DNA of 64,000 nt from Xanthobacter tagetidis (GTDB lineage Bacteria > Pseudomonadota > Alphaproteobacteria > Rhizobiales > Xanthobacteraceae), in contig NZ_RCTF01000020.1 in NCBI RefSeq assembly GCF_003667445.1, forward strand, positions 1 to 64,000, written 5' to 3'. Numbering within the stretch: the first letter of the stretch is position 1; each line of letters opens with the position of its first letter. The position numbers and the translations under genes were made by a program. Below the pieces are notes generated by a model. That model saw only the letters and a list, made by a program, of their open reading frames with translations. It made no database searches and was not told the origin of the DNA. Below, one piece after another: positions 8,189 through 16,794 of this stretch.

Positions 8189-9010
8189 TCAGGCCGGCTG
8201 CGAAAGGCGTGCTTCGCGCCAGGCCAGCGCCTTGCCGAGGCCCTGCTCGCGCACCACCTTCATGAAGCCGCGCTTGAGGTCGGTGCCCTCGGCCTCGATC
8301 AGGAGGTCGATCTCCAGCGCCTGGCGCAGGGCCGCCTGCATGCCCATCAGTTCGTAGGTGCGGTTGATCGCCATCTTGGTGCGCTTCATCACCATCGGGT
8401 CCATGCGGGCGAGCTTGCCCGCGAGCGCCAGCGCCTCGTCCATGAGCCTGTCGGGCGCGACCACCTGGTTGATGAGCCCCCATTCCAGCGCCTGCCGGGC
8501 GGGGATCGCGTCCTCGCCGGTATAGATCACGCCGCGCGCGACCTTGGGCGTCACGTACCAGGGCAGGATCATGGCGACGATGCCGGCGCCGAACTTCAGC
8601 TCCGGCTCGCCGAAGGTGGCGCCTTCCACGGCGATGGCGAGGTCGCACGCCATCATCAGCTCGAAGCCGCCCGCCAGCGCCGGGCCGTTGACCGCCGCGA
8701 CCGACGGCTTCGCGAGGTTCCAGAACGACATGATGCCCTTGAAGTCGGCCTCCAGCAGCGGCGTCCATTCGGCGACGCCGGCGGGCTGGGCTTCCGCCTG
8801 GTCCTTGAGGTCGAAGCCGGCGGAGAACGCCGCGCCCGCCCCGGTCACCACCACGCTGCGCACCGCGTCGTCGGCGCTGATCTCCGCGCAGATCTCTTCC
8901 AGCTCGCGCAGCATGTGCTGGTTCATGGCGTTGGCGCGCGTCGGACGGTTGAACGTGACGCGGCCGATGCCGGCCTCGGGCTTGTCGTAGATCAGCGTTT
9001 CCCAGCTCAT
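8189..9010 (-). CDS. Enoyl-CoA hydratase/isomerase (crotonase) family protein
   Basis: 273 residues. The crotonase fold is recognised from NRPTRANAMNQHMLREL, the oxyanion-hole segment FSAGFDLKD and the second oxyanion segment NGPALAGGFELMMACD. One canonical acidic position is visible (FGEPELKFG), while the usual IPGAGGTQRL motif is replaced by AGIVAMILPW, so the reaction may not be simple hydration. It lies 20 bp before the flavin oxidoreductase gene in the same direction and belongs to the catabolic block. A Shine-Dalgarno-like GAAAGGAC precedes the ATG. Confidence 0.87.
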   Translation of the reverse strand: MSWETLIYDKPEAGIGRVTFNRPTRANAMNQHMLRELEEICAEISADDAVRSVVVTGAGAAFSAGFDLKDQAEAQPAGVAEWTPLLEADFKGIMSFWNLAKPSVAAVNGPALAGGFELMMACDLAIAVEGATFGEPELKFGAGIVAMILPWYVTPKVARGVIYTGEDAIPARQALEWGLINQVVAPDRLMDEALALAGKLARMDPMVMKRTKMAINRTYELMGMQAALRQALEIDLLIEAEGTDLKRGFMKVVREQGLGKALAWREARLSQPA

Positions 9011-9035
9011 GGGACTGTCCTTTCGTGGTGATCGG

Positions 9036-10229
9036 TTAGCGGCGGCCGCCGGCGATGCGCGCGGCCGCCGGCTGGTGGCGCAGGCGCCACATGGCGAGGA
9101 CGCCGAGCGCGGGGCCGATGGCGAGCACGGCGAAAGCGTGCTCCCAGCCGAGAGCGGCGATGACGAGCGGCATCGCCTGGATGGTCAGGAAGGTGAGCAA
9201 AAAGCCCATGGAGGTCTGGATGGTCAGCATGGTGCCCACCAGATGCGGGGCGGCAAGCTCGGCGATGCAGGCGGAGAACTGCGCGGAATCCGCCACCACC
9301 GTAAGGCCCCAGACGAGCGCGACCAGGATCAGCGCGCCGGCCCCGAGCGGCGGCAGCAGGCCGATGATCGCGGCACAGGTGCCGCTCGCCGCCATGGCCC
9401 CCATGGTGACGACGGTGCGGCCGAACCGGTCGGCGAGCAGCCCGGCGGCGACGCTGCCGACCGCGCCCGAGGCGATCACCAGGAAGGTGACGATGCCGGA
9501 GTTGCCCCGAAAACCGGTCTGCGGCAGCGCCCAGGCGAGGAAGGCGCCGATCCACGCCCACATGGCGTAGAGTTCCCACATGTGGCCGAGATAGCCGGCA
9601 TTGGCGAGCAGAACCGGTCTCTGCCGGAGCGCTCCGAAGGCTTCGGCGAAGCGGAAGCGGCTCGCCTGCATGTGCTTGGGGCCGAGCGAGATGGCGAGGA
9701 TGCCGGCGGCCGCCACCAGCGCGCAGGCCGTGGAAACGGCGATGGTGACGCGCCAGTCGATGCCGGCGACGGCGTTGAACAGATAGGGCAGGGAGGAGCC
9801 GAGCGTGAGGGCGCCCACGAGGGTGCCGATCATCAGGCCCACCGCGCGCTCGGCCCAGGCGGCGGCCATCTTCATTCCCACCGGGTAGACGCCGGCCAGC
9901 GCCGCCCCCGTGACGAAGCGCAGCGCCACGGTGAGGGCGCTGTCGAAGCCGGCGGCGAGCAGGCAGAGATTGGCGGCGGCGCCGACCAGGGTCGCTGCCG
10001 CGAACAGGCGGCGCGGGTCGAGCCGGTCGGCAAGGCCGGTGAGGGCGCTCGCGAGCGTGCCGGCGACGAAGCCGAGCTGAACCGCGCCGGTCAGCAGGCC
10101 CGCCTGCTGGCCGGAAAGGCTGCCGGCGGCGACGAGCGCGCCGGCGGCCGCGGTGGCGGAGAACCAGAGCGTCATCCCGCAGACCTGGCAGATGACGATC
10201 ATGATGATCGAGCCGGCCTTGCCAAGCAT
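9036..10229 (-). CDS. Major facilitator superfamily transporter
   Basis: 397 residues with about twelve membrane segments. The MFS loop motif appears as GLADRLDPRRL between helices 2 and 3 and again as GLLADRFGRTV in the second half. The family resembles CynX/NarK-like or drug/acid MFS carriers; the substrate is unknown. Its place between the binding protein and the crotonase suggests it moves a substrate or product of the same pathway. A GGAG stands close before the start. Confidence 0.87.
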   Translation of the reverse strand: MLGKAGSIIMIVICQVCGMTLWFSATAAAGALVAAGSLSGQQAGLLTGAVQLGFVAGTLASALTGLADRLDPRRLFAAATLVGAAANLCLLAAGFDSALTVALRFVTGAALAGVYPVGMKMAAAWAERAVGLMIGTLVGALTLGSSLPYLFNAVAGIDWRVTIAVSTACALVAAAGILAISLGPKHMQASRFRFAEAFGALRQRPVLLANAGYLGHMWELYAMWAWIGAFLAWALPQTGFRGNSGIVTFLVIASGAVGSVAAGLLADRFGRTVVTMGAMAASGTCAAIIGLLPPLGAGALILVALVWGLTVVADSAQFSACIAELAAPHLVGTMLTIQTSMGFLLTFLTIQAMPLVIAALGWEHAFAVLAIGPALGVLAMWRLRHQPAAARIAGGRR

Positions 10230-10258
10230 CGGGAAATCTCCGGGAGGGTTCGATTGGT

Positions 10259-10322
10259 CGACGCGCCCGGAGCGGGGGCCCGGGCGCGTCGGGTGCGGCT
10301 CGCCCCTGATCCGGAGCGAGCC
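10259..10322 (-). terminator. Two tandem hairpins between binding-protein and MFS genes
   Basis: A perfect 12-bp stem (CGACGCGCCCGG at 10259-10270 with CCGGGCGCGTCG at 10280-10291, 9-nt loop) and a second 7-bp stem (GGCTCGC at 10297, GCGAGCC at 10316) fill the gap. There is no T-run. Placement directly after a binding-protein gene suits partial termination or protection of the upstream mRNA, which raises binding-protein levels over downstream genes. Confidence 0.6.
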
Positions 10323-10332
10323 GACACGGGTG

Positions 10333-11535
10333 TCAGAGGCCCTTGCAGCCGGTGTCGGCCAGCTCGACCTTCATCTGGTCCCAGGTGATCGGGTCGAGGA
10401 GCTTCCAGCCCACCTTGGCGCCGAACATCTCCTGCGGCAGGGCCACCGCCTCCGCCATGTAGGCGCCCACCATGGCCTGGTGGTCGCCCTTGCGGATCTG
10501 GATCGGCCCGACGATGGTGTCGGCCTTCGTGGCCTCCAGCGCCTTGATGATGGTGTCGGGCGCGAAGTCGCTCGACGCCTCAAGCGCGGCCAGCATGAAC
10601 TGGAAGCCGGCATAGGCCTGGATCGCCTGATAGCCCGGCACCACCCCGTTGGCCGCGTGATACGCCTTCACGAAGTCGCGGATCTTCGGGTTGGTCGCCT
10701 CCTGCATCCAGGAGGCGGTGAGGCCGCCCGCCACCATGCCCACGCCGTTCTTGCCGAGCGCCTGGAGCATGGAATCGGGGATGCCCACCGGGGCCATCAT
10801 CACGAAGTTGAGGCCGAAGGCGCGCGCCTGGTTCACGAACGCGGTGAGGTCGTCGCCCACCGCCAGCGCGAGATAGATCGCGTCCGCCTTGCTCGCCTGG
10901 ATCTGCGAGATGGCGCTCGACCAGTCGGCGGTGCCGACCGGACGTCCCGCATCGCCGGCGATCTTGATGCCGGGGATCTTGGAGAATTCCGCCTTGTTGG
11001 AATGGCCGTAGGCGAAGTCGTGGTAGACGATGAACCAGTTCTTCGCGAGCAGATCCGGCCGCTTCTGCATCATGATGCTGATGGCCTTCGCCGACATGGC
11101 ATCGTTCGGCACCGTGCGGAACAGGAAGCGGCTGCACTGCTCGCCCGTCACCGCCACCGCCTGGGCGTTGGTGGTGATGATCGGCACGTTGAGGCGCGCC
11201 GCCTGGGCGTTGACCGCGAGCGTCACGGCGCTGCTGGCGCCGCCGATCAGGATCTTCGCCTTGTCCTCCAGGACCAGCTTCTGGGCCTTGCGGACCCCGT
11301 TCGCCGGGTTGGCGGCGGTGTCCTCGATGATGATCTTGACCGGCTGGCCCTTAACCGTCGCGCCCTTGGCCGCAAGCTCGAAGCCGCGCTTCATGTCGTT
11401 GCCGAGCGGGGCGAGCGGCCCCGTGGTAGGCAGGAACACGCCGACCACCAGGTCCTCGGCGCCCGCGGCCTGCGGCAGGCCCCACGCCGCGGCGGCGAGT
11501 GCGCACGCGGCGGCGAAATAGCGAATTGTCCTCAT
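10333..11535 (-). CDS. ABC transporter periplasmic substrate-binding protein (Leu/Ile/Val-binding family)
   Basis: 400 residues beginning MRTIRYFAAACALAAAAWG, with a Sec signal peptide ending near QAAGA-ED. The mature chain starts DLVVGVFLPTTGPLAPLGNDMKRGFELAA, the typical Peripla_BP_6 opening. The start at 11535 is supported by GGAGGAAC 6 bp upstream; an ATG 18 bp further upstream would include this Shine-Dalgarno in the coding sequence. It most likely feeds the livHMGF set at 15329-18649, from which it is separated by the CoA-ligase and regulator genes. Relatives in such clusters often bind aromatic or other carboxylic acids, so the ligand need not be an amino acid. Confidence 0.9.
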   Translation of the reverse strand: MRTIRYFAAACALAAAAWGLPQAAGAEDLVVGVFLPTTGPLAPLGNDMKRGFELAAKGATVKGQPVKIIIEDTAANPANGVRKAQKLVLEDKAKILIGGASSAVTLAVNAQAARLNVPIITTNAQAVAVTGEQCSRFLFRTVPNDAMSAKAISIMMQKRPDLLAKNWFIVYHDFAYGHSNKAEFSKIPGIKIAGDAGRPVGTADWSSAISQIQASKADAIYLALAVGDDLTAFVNQARAFGLNFVMMAPVGIPDSMLQALGKNGVGMVAGGLTASWMQEATNPKIRDFVKAYHAANGVVPGYQAIQAYAGFQFMLAALEASSDFAPDTIIKALEATKADTIVGPIQIRKGDHQAMVGAYMAEAVALPQEMFGAKVGWKLLDPITWDQMKVELADTGCKGL

Positions 11536-11568
11536 TGGCGTCGTTCCTCCCAAGGCTTTGCCTTTTGG

Positions 11569-12426
11569 TCATGGCCCCGTCGAGGGCGCGCCCGGCCGGG
11601 ACCGGACGCGCCGCGAACGCGGCTTCTCCTCCGTTCCGGCCCCGTCCTCGCGGGATGCCGTGACAGATTTCGCGGACTGGTGGGCGGCTGCATCCCTGCG
11701 GCGCAGGGCATCGAGCGCCGCGGCCTTGATGTCGCCGATGAGCTGGAACACGGCGATGCGCGCCGCCGTGGGATCGCCGGCGCGGATACCGTCGACGATG
11801 CCGCACCAATTGTTGCTCCAGTCCTGCCGATGGCCGGGGTTCTCGAACACCATGCGGCTGAGCGGCAGGGTCTGGCGGCCGAGGGAGAACAGGATGCGCC
11901 GCGCGATCTCGTTGCCCGAGGCTTCGGCGATGTACATGCTCGCCTGGTAGACGAGCACGATGTACTCGGAGACGTTGCCGTTCCGCGACGCTTCGAACAG
12001 CTTCTCCGTCGCCTCGTCCAGCAGGTCCTGCACGGTGTCCGAATGGCGCAGCGCCAGCTCCTCGGCGCATACGCTCATGAGCGCGGCGCGGACCGGGAAG
12101 ATGTCGTTCAGGTGCTTCTCGGTGAGCCTGGTGACCGAGGCGCCCCGGCGCGAGGCCATGGTGACGAGGCCTTCGCGTTCGAGCAGGCGCAGCGCCTCGC
12201 GCACCGGCCCCCGGCTCACCTCGAAGCGTTCGGAAAGCATCACCTCGTGCAGGCGCTCCCCGGGCAGGAACGTGCCGTTGATGATCAGCTCGACGAGGCG
12301 CTCGGCGAGCTGGTCCGGCAGCGTCTTGATGGCGTCGGGGTTGGCGTCGAACAGGTTGAAGAACGTGCCCGCCACGTCCGACCTCGACCCGAACCTGCCG
12401 CTCTGCATACGGGGCTTCCTGCTCAC
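11569..12426 (-). CDS. GntR-family (FadR/FCD subfamily) transcriptional regulator
   Basis: 285 residues. The N-terminal winged helix (LAERLVELIINGTFLPGERLHEVMLSERFEVSRGPVREALRLLEREGLV) is followed by an FCD domain (FPVRAALMSVCAEELALRH). A basic, low-complexity tail of about 35 residues follows the FCD domain. It lies inside the catabolic block between the acyl-CoA synthetase and the binding protein and is co-directional with both, so it is likely the pathway's own regulator responding to a CoA ester or free acid (inference). Confidence 0.88.
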   Translation of the reverse strand: MSRKPRMQSGRFGSRSDVAGTFFNLFDANPDAIKTLPDQLAERLVELIINGTFLPGERLHEVMLSERFEVSRGPVREALRLLEREGLVTMASRRGASVTRLTEKHLNDIFPVRAALMSVCAEELALRHSDTVQDLLDEATEKLFEASRNGNVSEYIVLVYQASMYIAEASGNEIARRILFSLGRQTLPLSRMVFENPGHRQDWSNNWCGIVDGIRAGDPTAARIAVFQLIGDIKAAALDALRRRDAAAHQSAKSVTASREDGAGTEEKPRSRRVRSRPGAPSTGP

Positions 12427-12435
12427 TTTGCCCTC

Positions 12436-14544
12436 CTAGGGTCCGACCAGCCGCGCCTGCGCCCGCACGGCGCGCGACGTCGTCGGATACACCGAAATCC
12501 CCTGGTCCATCAGCTTCACGCGCTGGTCCCGCACGAGATCGTCCTGGTGGCGGTCGCCCGAGGTGCGCAGCGCCAGGGACATCGGCGGCCCGTCGCGCCG
12601 CGCGCGGGCGACGGAGGCGCAGATCGCCTCGACCGCGGCGATGCCGGCCTCGTCGCTCGGCATGAAGTCGAGCACCCAGCCGACCTCCACGAACACGACG
12701 ATGCGGTCGATGCTCGGGTCGCTCTTCAGGGCGTTGATGATCTCCTCGAAGATGTAGCGCTCGCCGTCCTTCAGCCCCCAGACGGGAATGTCGATGGGAT
12801 TGGCGACGCTGGTCCCGGGAATGCCGAAGCGGCTGAGCACCGCGCCGGTCTCGGCGCTGAGCTGCGGGATCACCAGGCCCGCCCGGGCCGCCGCGTCGGC
12901 GGTGGTCACGCTGACGCCGCCGCCGGAGCCGAACAAGGCCAGCCGGTTGCCGGGGCCGCGGCCGTGGACGTGCAGCGCGAGCAGCGTGTCCATCAGGTCG
13001 TCCATGGCGCTGACCTGGATCACGCCGGACTGGGCGAGCCCCGCCTCCCAGAGCACCCGGTCGGTGGCGAGCGCGGCAGTGTGGCTGGAAGCGGCGACCT
13101 GGCCCTGCGCGGTCGCGGCACCGCGCAGGATCACCACCGGCTTGGTCATGGTCTGGGCGATCCGGAAGAACAGGCCGGGATCACGCATGGACTCGATGTA
13201 GAAGGCGGCGATCCGGGTGTTCGGATCGTCCTGCGCGTAGAGCAGGAAATCGACCATGTCGAGGTCGGCGCAGTTGCCGCAGGACAGCGCCTTGCCGACC
13301 GGCAGGCCCCACACCTGCGCCCGCCGCACCACGTCGCCGGCATAGGTGCCGCTCTGGGAGAAGAAGGTGATGCCGCCTTCGTTCACCGGATTGTAGCGCG
13401 CCGCGCCCACCGCCATGCGGCTCTTGGCGGAGAAGGTGCCGATGCAGTTCGGCCCCACCATGCGCATGGGACCATCGGCCACCTGGTCCAGCATCGCCTG
13501 CTCCAGCGCGCCGGTGTCGCTGGAGAATTCGGAGAAGCCGGCGGTGAGCACCTGGGCCACCGTGACGCCCTTGGCGCGGCACTGGGCGAGCACGTCGGGA
13601 ACGTTCCGGCTGGCGACCGCGACATAGGCGCGGTCCACCGTGCCGGGGATGTCGGCGACGGAGGGATAGGCCTTCAGGCCGCAGATCTCCAGCGCCGTCG
13701 GGTGGACCGGATAGATGTCGCCGGTGAAGCCGAACTCCACCAGGGAATTGATGAGGTGGTAGCCGAGCTTGTCCTTGGAGGCCGAGGCGCCGACGAAGGC
13801 GATCGCCTTGGGCTCGAACAGCGACCCGAGGCCGCCGAGCCGCGCGCGGCGCCGGGCGATCGCCGCGGCGACCTCGGCATCGGTGCGCGGCAGGTGGGCG
13901 TCCGCGCCCTCCACCTCGCCCGCCACCGCGTCCACGGCGATCGCGCTCGCCCCGTTGACGATGATGGGGTTGATGTCGATCTCGCCGATCGGCTCGCGCA
14001 TGATGAGGCCGCTCTCGCCGCCCACCGCCAGGATGCAGCGCGCGAGCTTCTCGCGGCCGGCGGCGCCGCCATTGGTGAAATGGCCGGGGAAGGCCGCGTC
14101 CACCAGCGCCAGCGCAGCGCGCTCGTCCACCGGCGCGAAGGCGGCGATGGGCTTCGTGCGCTGCTCGACGCCGGACCCGCCGGGACCGACCAGGATCACC
14201 GGGCCGTAATCCCGGTCGAGCCGGGCGCCGATGAACACTTCGAGGCCCGGCGGCACCATCTCTTCCACCAGCACGCCGTCGATGTCGGCGTCGGGGTGCG
14301 AAGACCGGCAGGCCGCCATGATCGAGGCGAAGGCCGCCGCGGCCCCGTCCGCCTCCACCGAGAGGTGCACGCCGCCGGCGTCCACCTTGTGGACGATGTC
14401 CGAGGAGACCACCTTCAGCGCGCACGGCCGGCCCACGGCCTTGACCGCCTCCACCGCCGCCTCCGGCGAGGTCGCGAGGCGCGGCGCCGTGGTGGCGATG
14501 CCGTAGCGCGCGAGCAGTGTCTTGGATTCGATCTCCGTCTTCAT
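12436..14544 (-). CDS. Acyl-CoA synthetase, NDP-forming (acetate-CoA ligase-like), ATP-grasp domain first
   Basis: 702 residues starting MKTEIESKTLLARYGI. Domain order is ATP-grasp (about 1-215, with GRPCALKVVSSDIVHKVDAGGV and EIDINPIIV), then a CoA-binding Rossmann domain (about 235-330, FEPKAIAFVGAS), then a succinyl-CoA-ligase-like flavodoxin region (about 370-700). The conserved phospho-histidine motif reads SSHTAALA where SHTGALAG is usual. The enzyme should join a free acid to CoA with ATP hydrolysed to ADP. The beta-alpha order is the reverse of E. coli Pka/YfiQ. It lies 20 bp downstream of a crotonase gene and should supply the activation step of this block. Confidence 0.9.
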   Translation of the reverse strand: MKTEIESKTLLARYGIATTAPRLATSPEAAVEAVKAVGRPCALKVVSSDIVHKVDAGGVHLSVEADGAAAAFASIMAACRSSHPDADIDGVLVEEMVPPGLEVFIGARLDRDYGPVILVGPGGSGVEQRTKPIAAFAPVDERAALALVDAAFPGHFTNGGAAGREKLARCILAVGGESGLIMREPIGEIDINPIIVNGASAIAVDAVAGEVEGADAHLPRTDAEVAAAIARRRARLGGLGSLFEPKAIAFVGASASKDKLGYHLINSLVEFGFTGDIYPVHPTALEICGLKAYPSVADIPGTVDRAYVAVASRNVPDVLAQCRAKGVTVAQVLTAGFSEFSSDTGALEQAMLDQVADGPMRMVGPNCIGTFSAKSRMAVGAARYNPVNEGGITFFSQSGTYAGDVVRRAQVWGLPVGKALSCGNCADLDMVDFLLYAQDDPNTRIAAFYIESMRDPGLFFRIAQTMTKPVVILRGAATAQGQVAASSHTAALATDRVLWEAGLAQSGVIQVSAMDDLMDTLLALHVHGRGPGNRLALFGSGGGVSVTTADAAARAGLVIPQLSAETGAVLSRFGIPGTSVANPIDIPVWGLKDGERYIFEEIINALKSDPSIDRIVVFVEVGWVLDFMPSDEAGIAAVEAICASVARARRDGPPMSLALRTSGDRHQDDLVRDQRVKLMDQGISVYPTTSRAVRAQARLVGP

Positions 14545-14563
14545 CGACTGGTCTTTCGCTCGA

Positions 14564-15325
14564 TCATTGGAAATTGGGGGAGCGCTTTTCGAGGAAGGCG
14601 CGCAGGCCCTCCTCGGCGTCCGGCCCGCTCTGGAGGCGCGCTCCCTCGGCCCATTCGAAGCTGCGCGCCGCGTCGGCGCCCTCGCGGGCATAGAGGTCGA
14701 GGCCTTTCTTGATGCCGGCCACCACCACCGCGGAATTGGCGGCGATGGCGCGAGCCAGCTCCATCGCCTTCTCAAGCGCGCCGCCCGGGGCGGTGAGGTG
14801 GTTGACGAAGCCGACCCGCAGCGCCTCCGCGGCTCCCACGCGCCGGCCGGTGGCGAGCATCTCGAAGGCAAAGCCGATGGGCATCAGCGCCGGCAGGCGG
14901 CTGACCTGCCCGCCGATCGGCAGGAGGCCGAGCCGGGCGCCGGGTGCGGCGAAGTCCGCGTTCTCGGCACAGATGCGGATGTCGCACGACAGCGCCAGGA
15001 TAAGGCCGCCCGCATGGGCGACGCCGTTCACCGCCGCGATGGTGGGCGTCGCCATGCGCGCCGGCGCGGTGAAGGGCGCGTTCAGCGCCTCGTCGGCGGC
15101 GTGGTCGCGGTCGTCCAGGAGCTCGTTGAGGTCGTGGCCGCTGGAGAAGGCGCGGGTCCCCGCGCCGGTCAGCACCACGCAGCGCACCGCCGGGTCCGCC
15201 TCCGCTTCCGCCAGAAGGCGGCCCAGCCTCTCGGTCATGGCGTGGGTGAAGGCGTTGCGCCGCGGCTCGTTGTCGAACGTCAGGACGAGGATGCCGCCGT
15301 CGCGGCGGGCGAGGATGTCGGGCAT
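14564..15325 (-). CDS. Enoyl-CoA hydratase/isomerase (crotonase) family protein
   Basis: 253 residues. Oxyanion-hole elements are FSSGHDLNEL and NGVAHAGGLILALSCDIRI. The normal catalytic glutamates are not evident: the segment corresponding to FxxPE reads FAAPGARLGL and is followed by LPIGGQVSRL. It may therefore be an isomerase or thioesterase-like member rather than a standard hydratase. It sits 3 bp after livF and 20 bp before the acyl-CoA synthetase, clearly in the same transcript. Confidence 0.87.
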   Translation of the reverse strand: MPDILARRDGGILVLTFDNEPRRNAFTHAMTERLGRLLAEAEADPAVRCVVLTGAGTRAFSSGHDLNELLDDRDHAADEALNAPFTAPARMATPTIAAVNGVAHAGGLILALSCDIRICAENADFAAPGARLGLLPIGGQVSRLPALMPIGFAFEMLATGRRVGAAEALRVGFVNHLTAPGGALEKAMELARAIAANSAVVVAGIKKGLDLYAREGADAARSFEWAEGARLQSGPDAEEGLRAFLEKRSPNFQ

Positions 15326-15328
15326 GGC

Positions 15329-16036
15329 TCAGCTCACCGTCAGAAGGCGTTCGATCGCCGCGGGCTCGGCGAGCGCCTCGGCACGGGTGAAGGAGCGCAC
15401 GATCTGGCCATTCTCCATGATGTGGAAATGGTCGCCCACGGCGAGCGCCAGCGGCAGGCTCTGCTCCACCAGGATGATGCCGATGCCGCGCCCCCGGGCG
15501 ACCTCGATGGACTGTCGGATCGCCTCCACATAGGTGGGCGCGAGGCCCTCGGTGGGCTCGTCCAGCATCATGTAGCGGGGGTTCACCAGCATGGCCCGTG
15601 CGACCACCAGCATCTGCTGCTCGCCGCCGGAAAGCGTGCCGGCCTTCTGCTCCATCCGCTCGCCGAGACGGGGGAAGATCTCCACCGCCGCCGCGATGTC
15701 GAAGGCGGCGTCGCGCGGCGCCATGGCGCGCGCCACCTCCAGGTTCTCGCGCACCGAGAGGTTGGCGAACACCTTGCGGTCCTCGGGCACCAGAGTGATG
15801 CCCATCTGCGAGCGCCGGAAGGTCGGCCCGCCGAGCTCCTTGCCGTCCAGGAGGATGCGACCCTCGGTACGGTCCACGAGTCCCATGGCGGCGCGCAGCG
15901 TGGTGGTCTTGCCCATGCCGTTGAGGCCGAGCAGACAGGCGACGGAGCCGGCCTCCACCTGCATGTTCACGCCGTGCAGGATTTCGCTCTGGCCGTAGAA
16001 GGCGTGGAGGTTCTCGAAAGTGATGGCGCCGGTCAT
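15329..16036 (-). CDS. livF: Branched-chain amino acid-type ABC transporter ATP-binding protein LivF (second set)
   Basis: 235 residues. Walker A is GLNGMGKTT, the signature LSGGEQQMLVVARAM and Walker B MMLDEPTEGLAP. The methionine in Walker A (GLNGMGKTT) is a frequent LivF variant. Its start overlaps the livG stop (ATGA). It energises the second LivHM permease and belongs with the catabolic enzymes downstream. Confidence 0.93.
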   Translation of the reverse strand: MTGAITFENLHAFYGQSEILHGVNMQVEAGSVACLLGLNGMGKTTTLRAAMGLVDRTEGRILLDGKELGGPTFRRSQMGITLVPEDRKVFANLSVRENLEVARAMAPRDAAFDIAAAVEIFPRLGERMEQKAGTLSGGEQQMLVVARAMLVNPRYMMLDEPTEGLAPTYVEAIRQSIEVARGRGIGIILVEQSLPLALAVGDHFHIMENGQIVRSFTRAEALAEPAAIERLLTVS

Positions 16037-16794
16037 GCCGCGAAGCTCCCGTGCAGGTAGGCGCTGCGAACCGCGGCGTTGTCGCGGATCTCGTCAGGCG
16101 GCGCGTCAGCGATGACCGCGCCGTGCTGCATCACGGTGATGCGGTCGGACAGGCGCATCACCATGCCGACGTCGTGCTCCACCACCACCACCGTGAGGCC
16201 GAGCGTGTCGCGCAGCATGGTGATGAGGCTGGCGACCGTCTCGCGGTCGCCGCGCGACATGCCGGCGAGTGGCTCGTCCATGAGGATGAGGCGCGGCTTC
16301 AGCGCGAGGCCGATGGCGATGTCGAGCGCCCGCTGGAAGCCGTGGGCGAGGTCGCCCGCCTTCGCATTCGCGCGGCTGTCGAGGCCGACGCGGGCGAGGA
16401 TGTCGCGCGCTTCGGCGGCCACCATCTGCGCGTCGCCCCGGCTCTGCCAGACGGCGCGACTGATGCCCTCCCGCGCGCGGATCGCCAGAGCGACGTTCTC
16501 GTCCACCGGCAGCTCTTTGAAGATGCTGGTGCGCTGGAAGGTGCGGGCGAGGCCCGCGCGCGCCAGCCGGTCCGGCGTCCAGCGGGTGATGTCGACATTG
16601 TCGAACGTCGCCGTGCCCGAATCCGGCGGGATGGCGCCGGTGATCAGGTTGAACAACGTGGTCTTGCCGGCGCCGTTCGGCCCGATAATGGAGTGGATGC
16701 TCGCCTCGGCCACCGCGAAGCGGGCGTCGTTGACCGCCTTCAGCCCGCCGAAGCTCTTGGACAGGCCTTCGACCTTGAGGATCATGGCGCTCAT
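16033..16794 (-). CDS. livG: Branched-chain amino acid-type ABC transporter ATP-binding protein LivG (second set)
   Basis: 253 residues from MSAMILKVEGLSKSFGG. Walker A is GPNGAGKTTLFNLITG, and the LivG-specific insertion reads LARTFQRTSIFKELPVDENVALAIRAREG. The signature region is LAHGFQRALDIAIGLALKP, with glutamine and arginine where LSGGQ would lie, and Walker B is LILMDEPLAGMS. ATGA overlaps join it to livM upstream and livF downstream. Confidence 0.92.
   Translation of the reverse strand: MSAMILKVEGLSKSFGGLKAVNDARFAVAEASIHSIIGPNGAGKTTLFNLITGAIPPDSGTATFDNVDITRWTPDRLARAGLARTFQRTSIFKELPVDENVALAIRAREGISRAVWQSRGDAQMVAAEARDILARVGLDSRANAKAGDLAHGFQRALDIAIGLALKPRLILMDEPLAGMSRGDRETVASLITMLRDTLGLTVVVVEHDVGMVMRLSDRITVMQHGAVIADAPPDEIRDNAAVRSAYLHGSFAA

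Noticed and set aside
10153..14712. A 1519-codon open frame on the plus strand
   Set aside because: It runs antisense to four clear genes (MFS end, binding protein, GntR, acyl-CoA synthetase). Its product is His/Arg/Gly-rich low complexity without motifs, as expected from high third-position GC.
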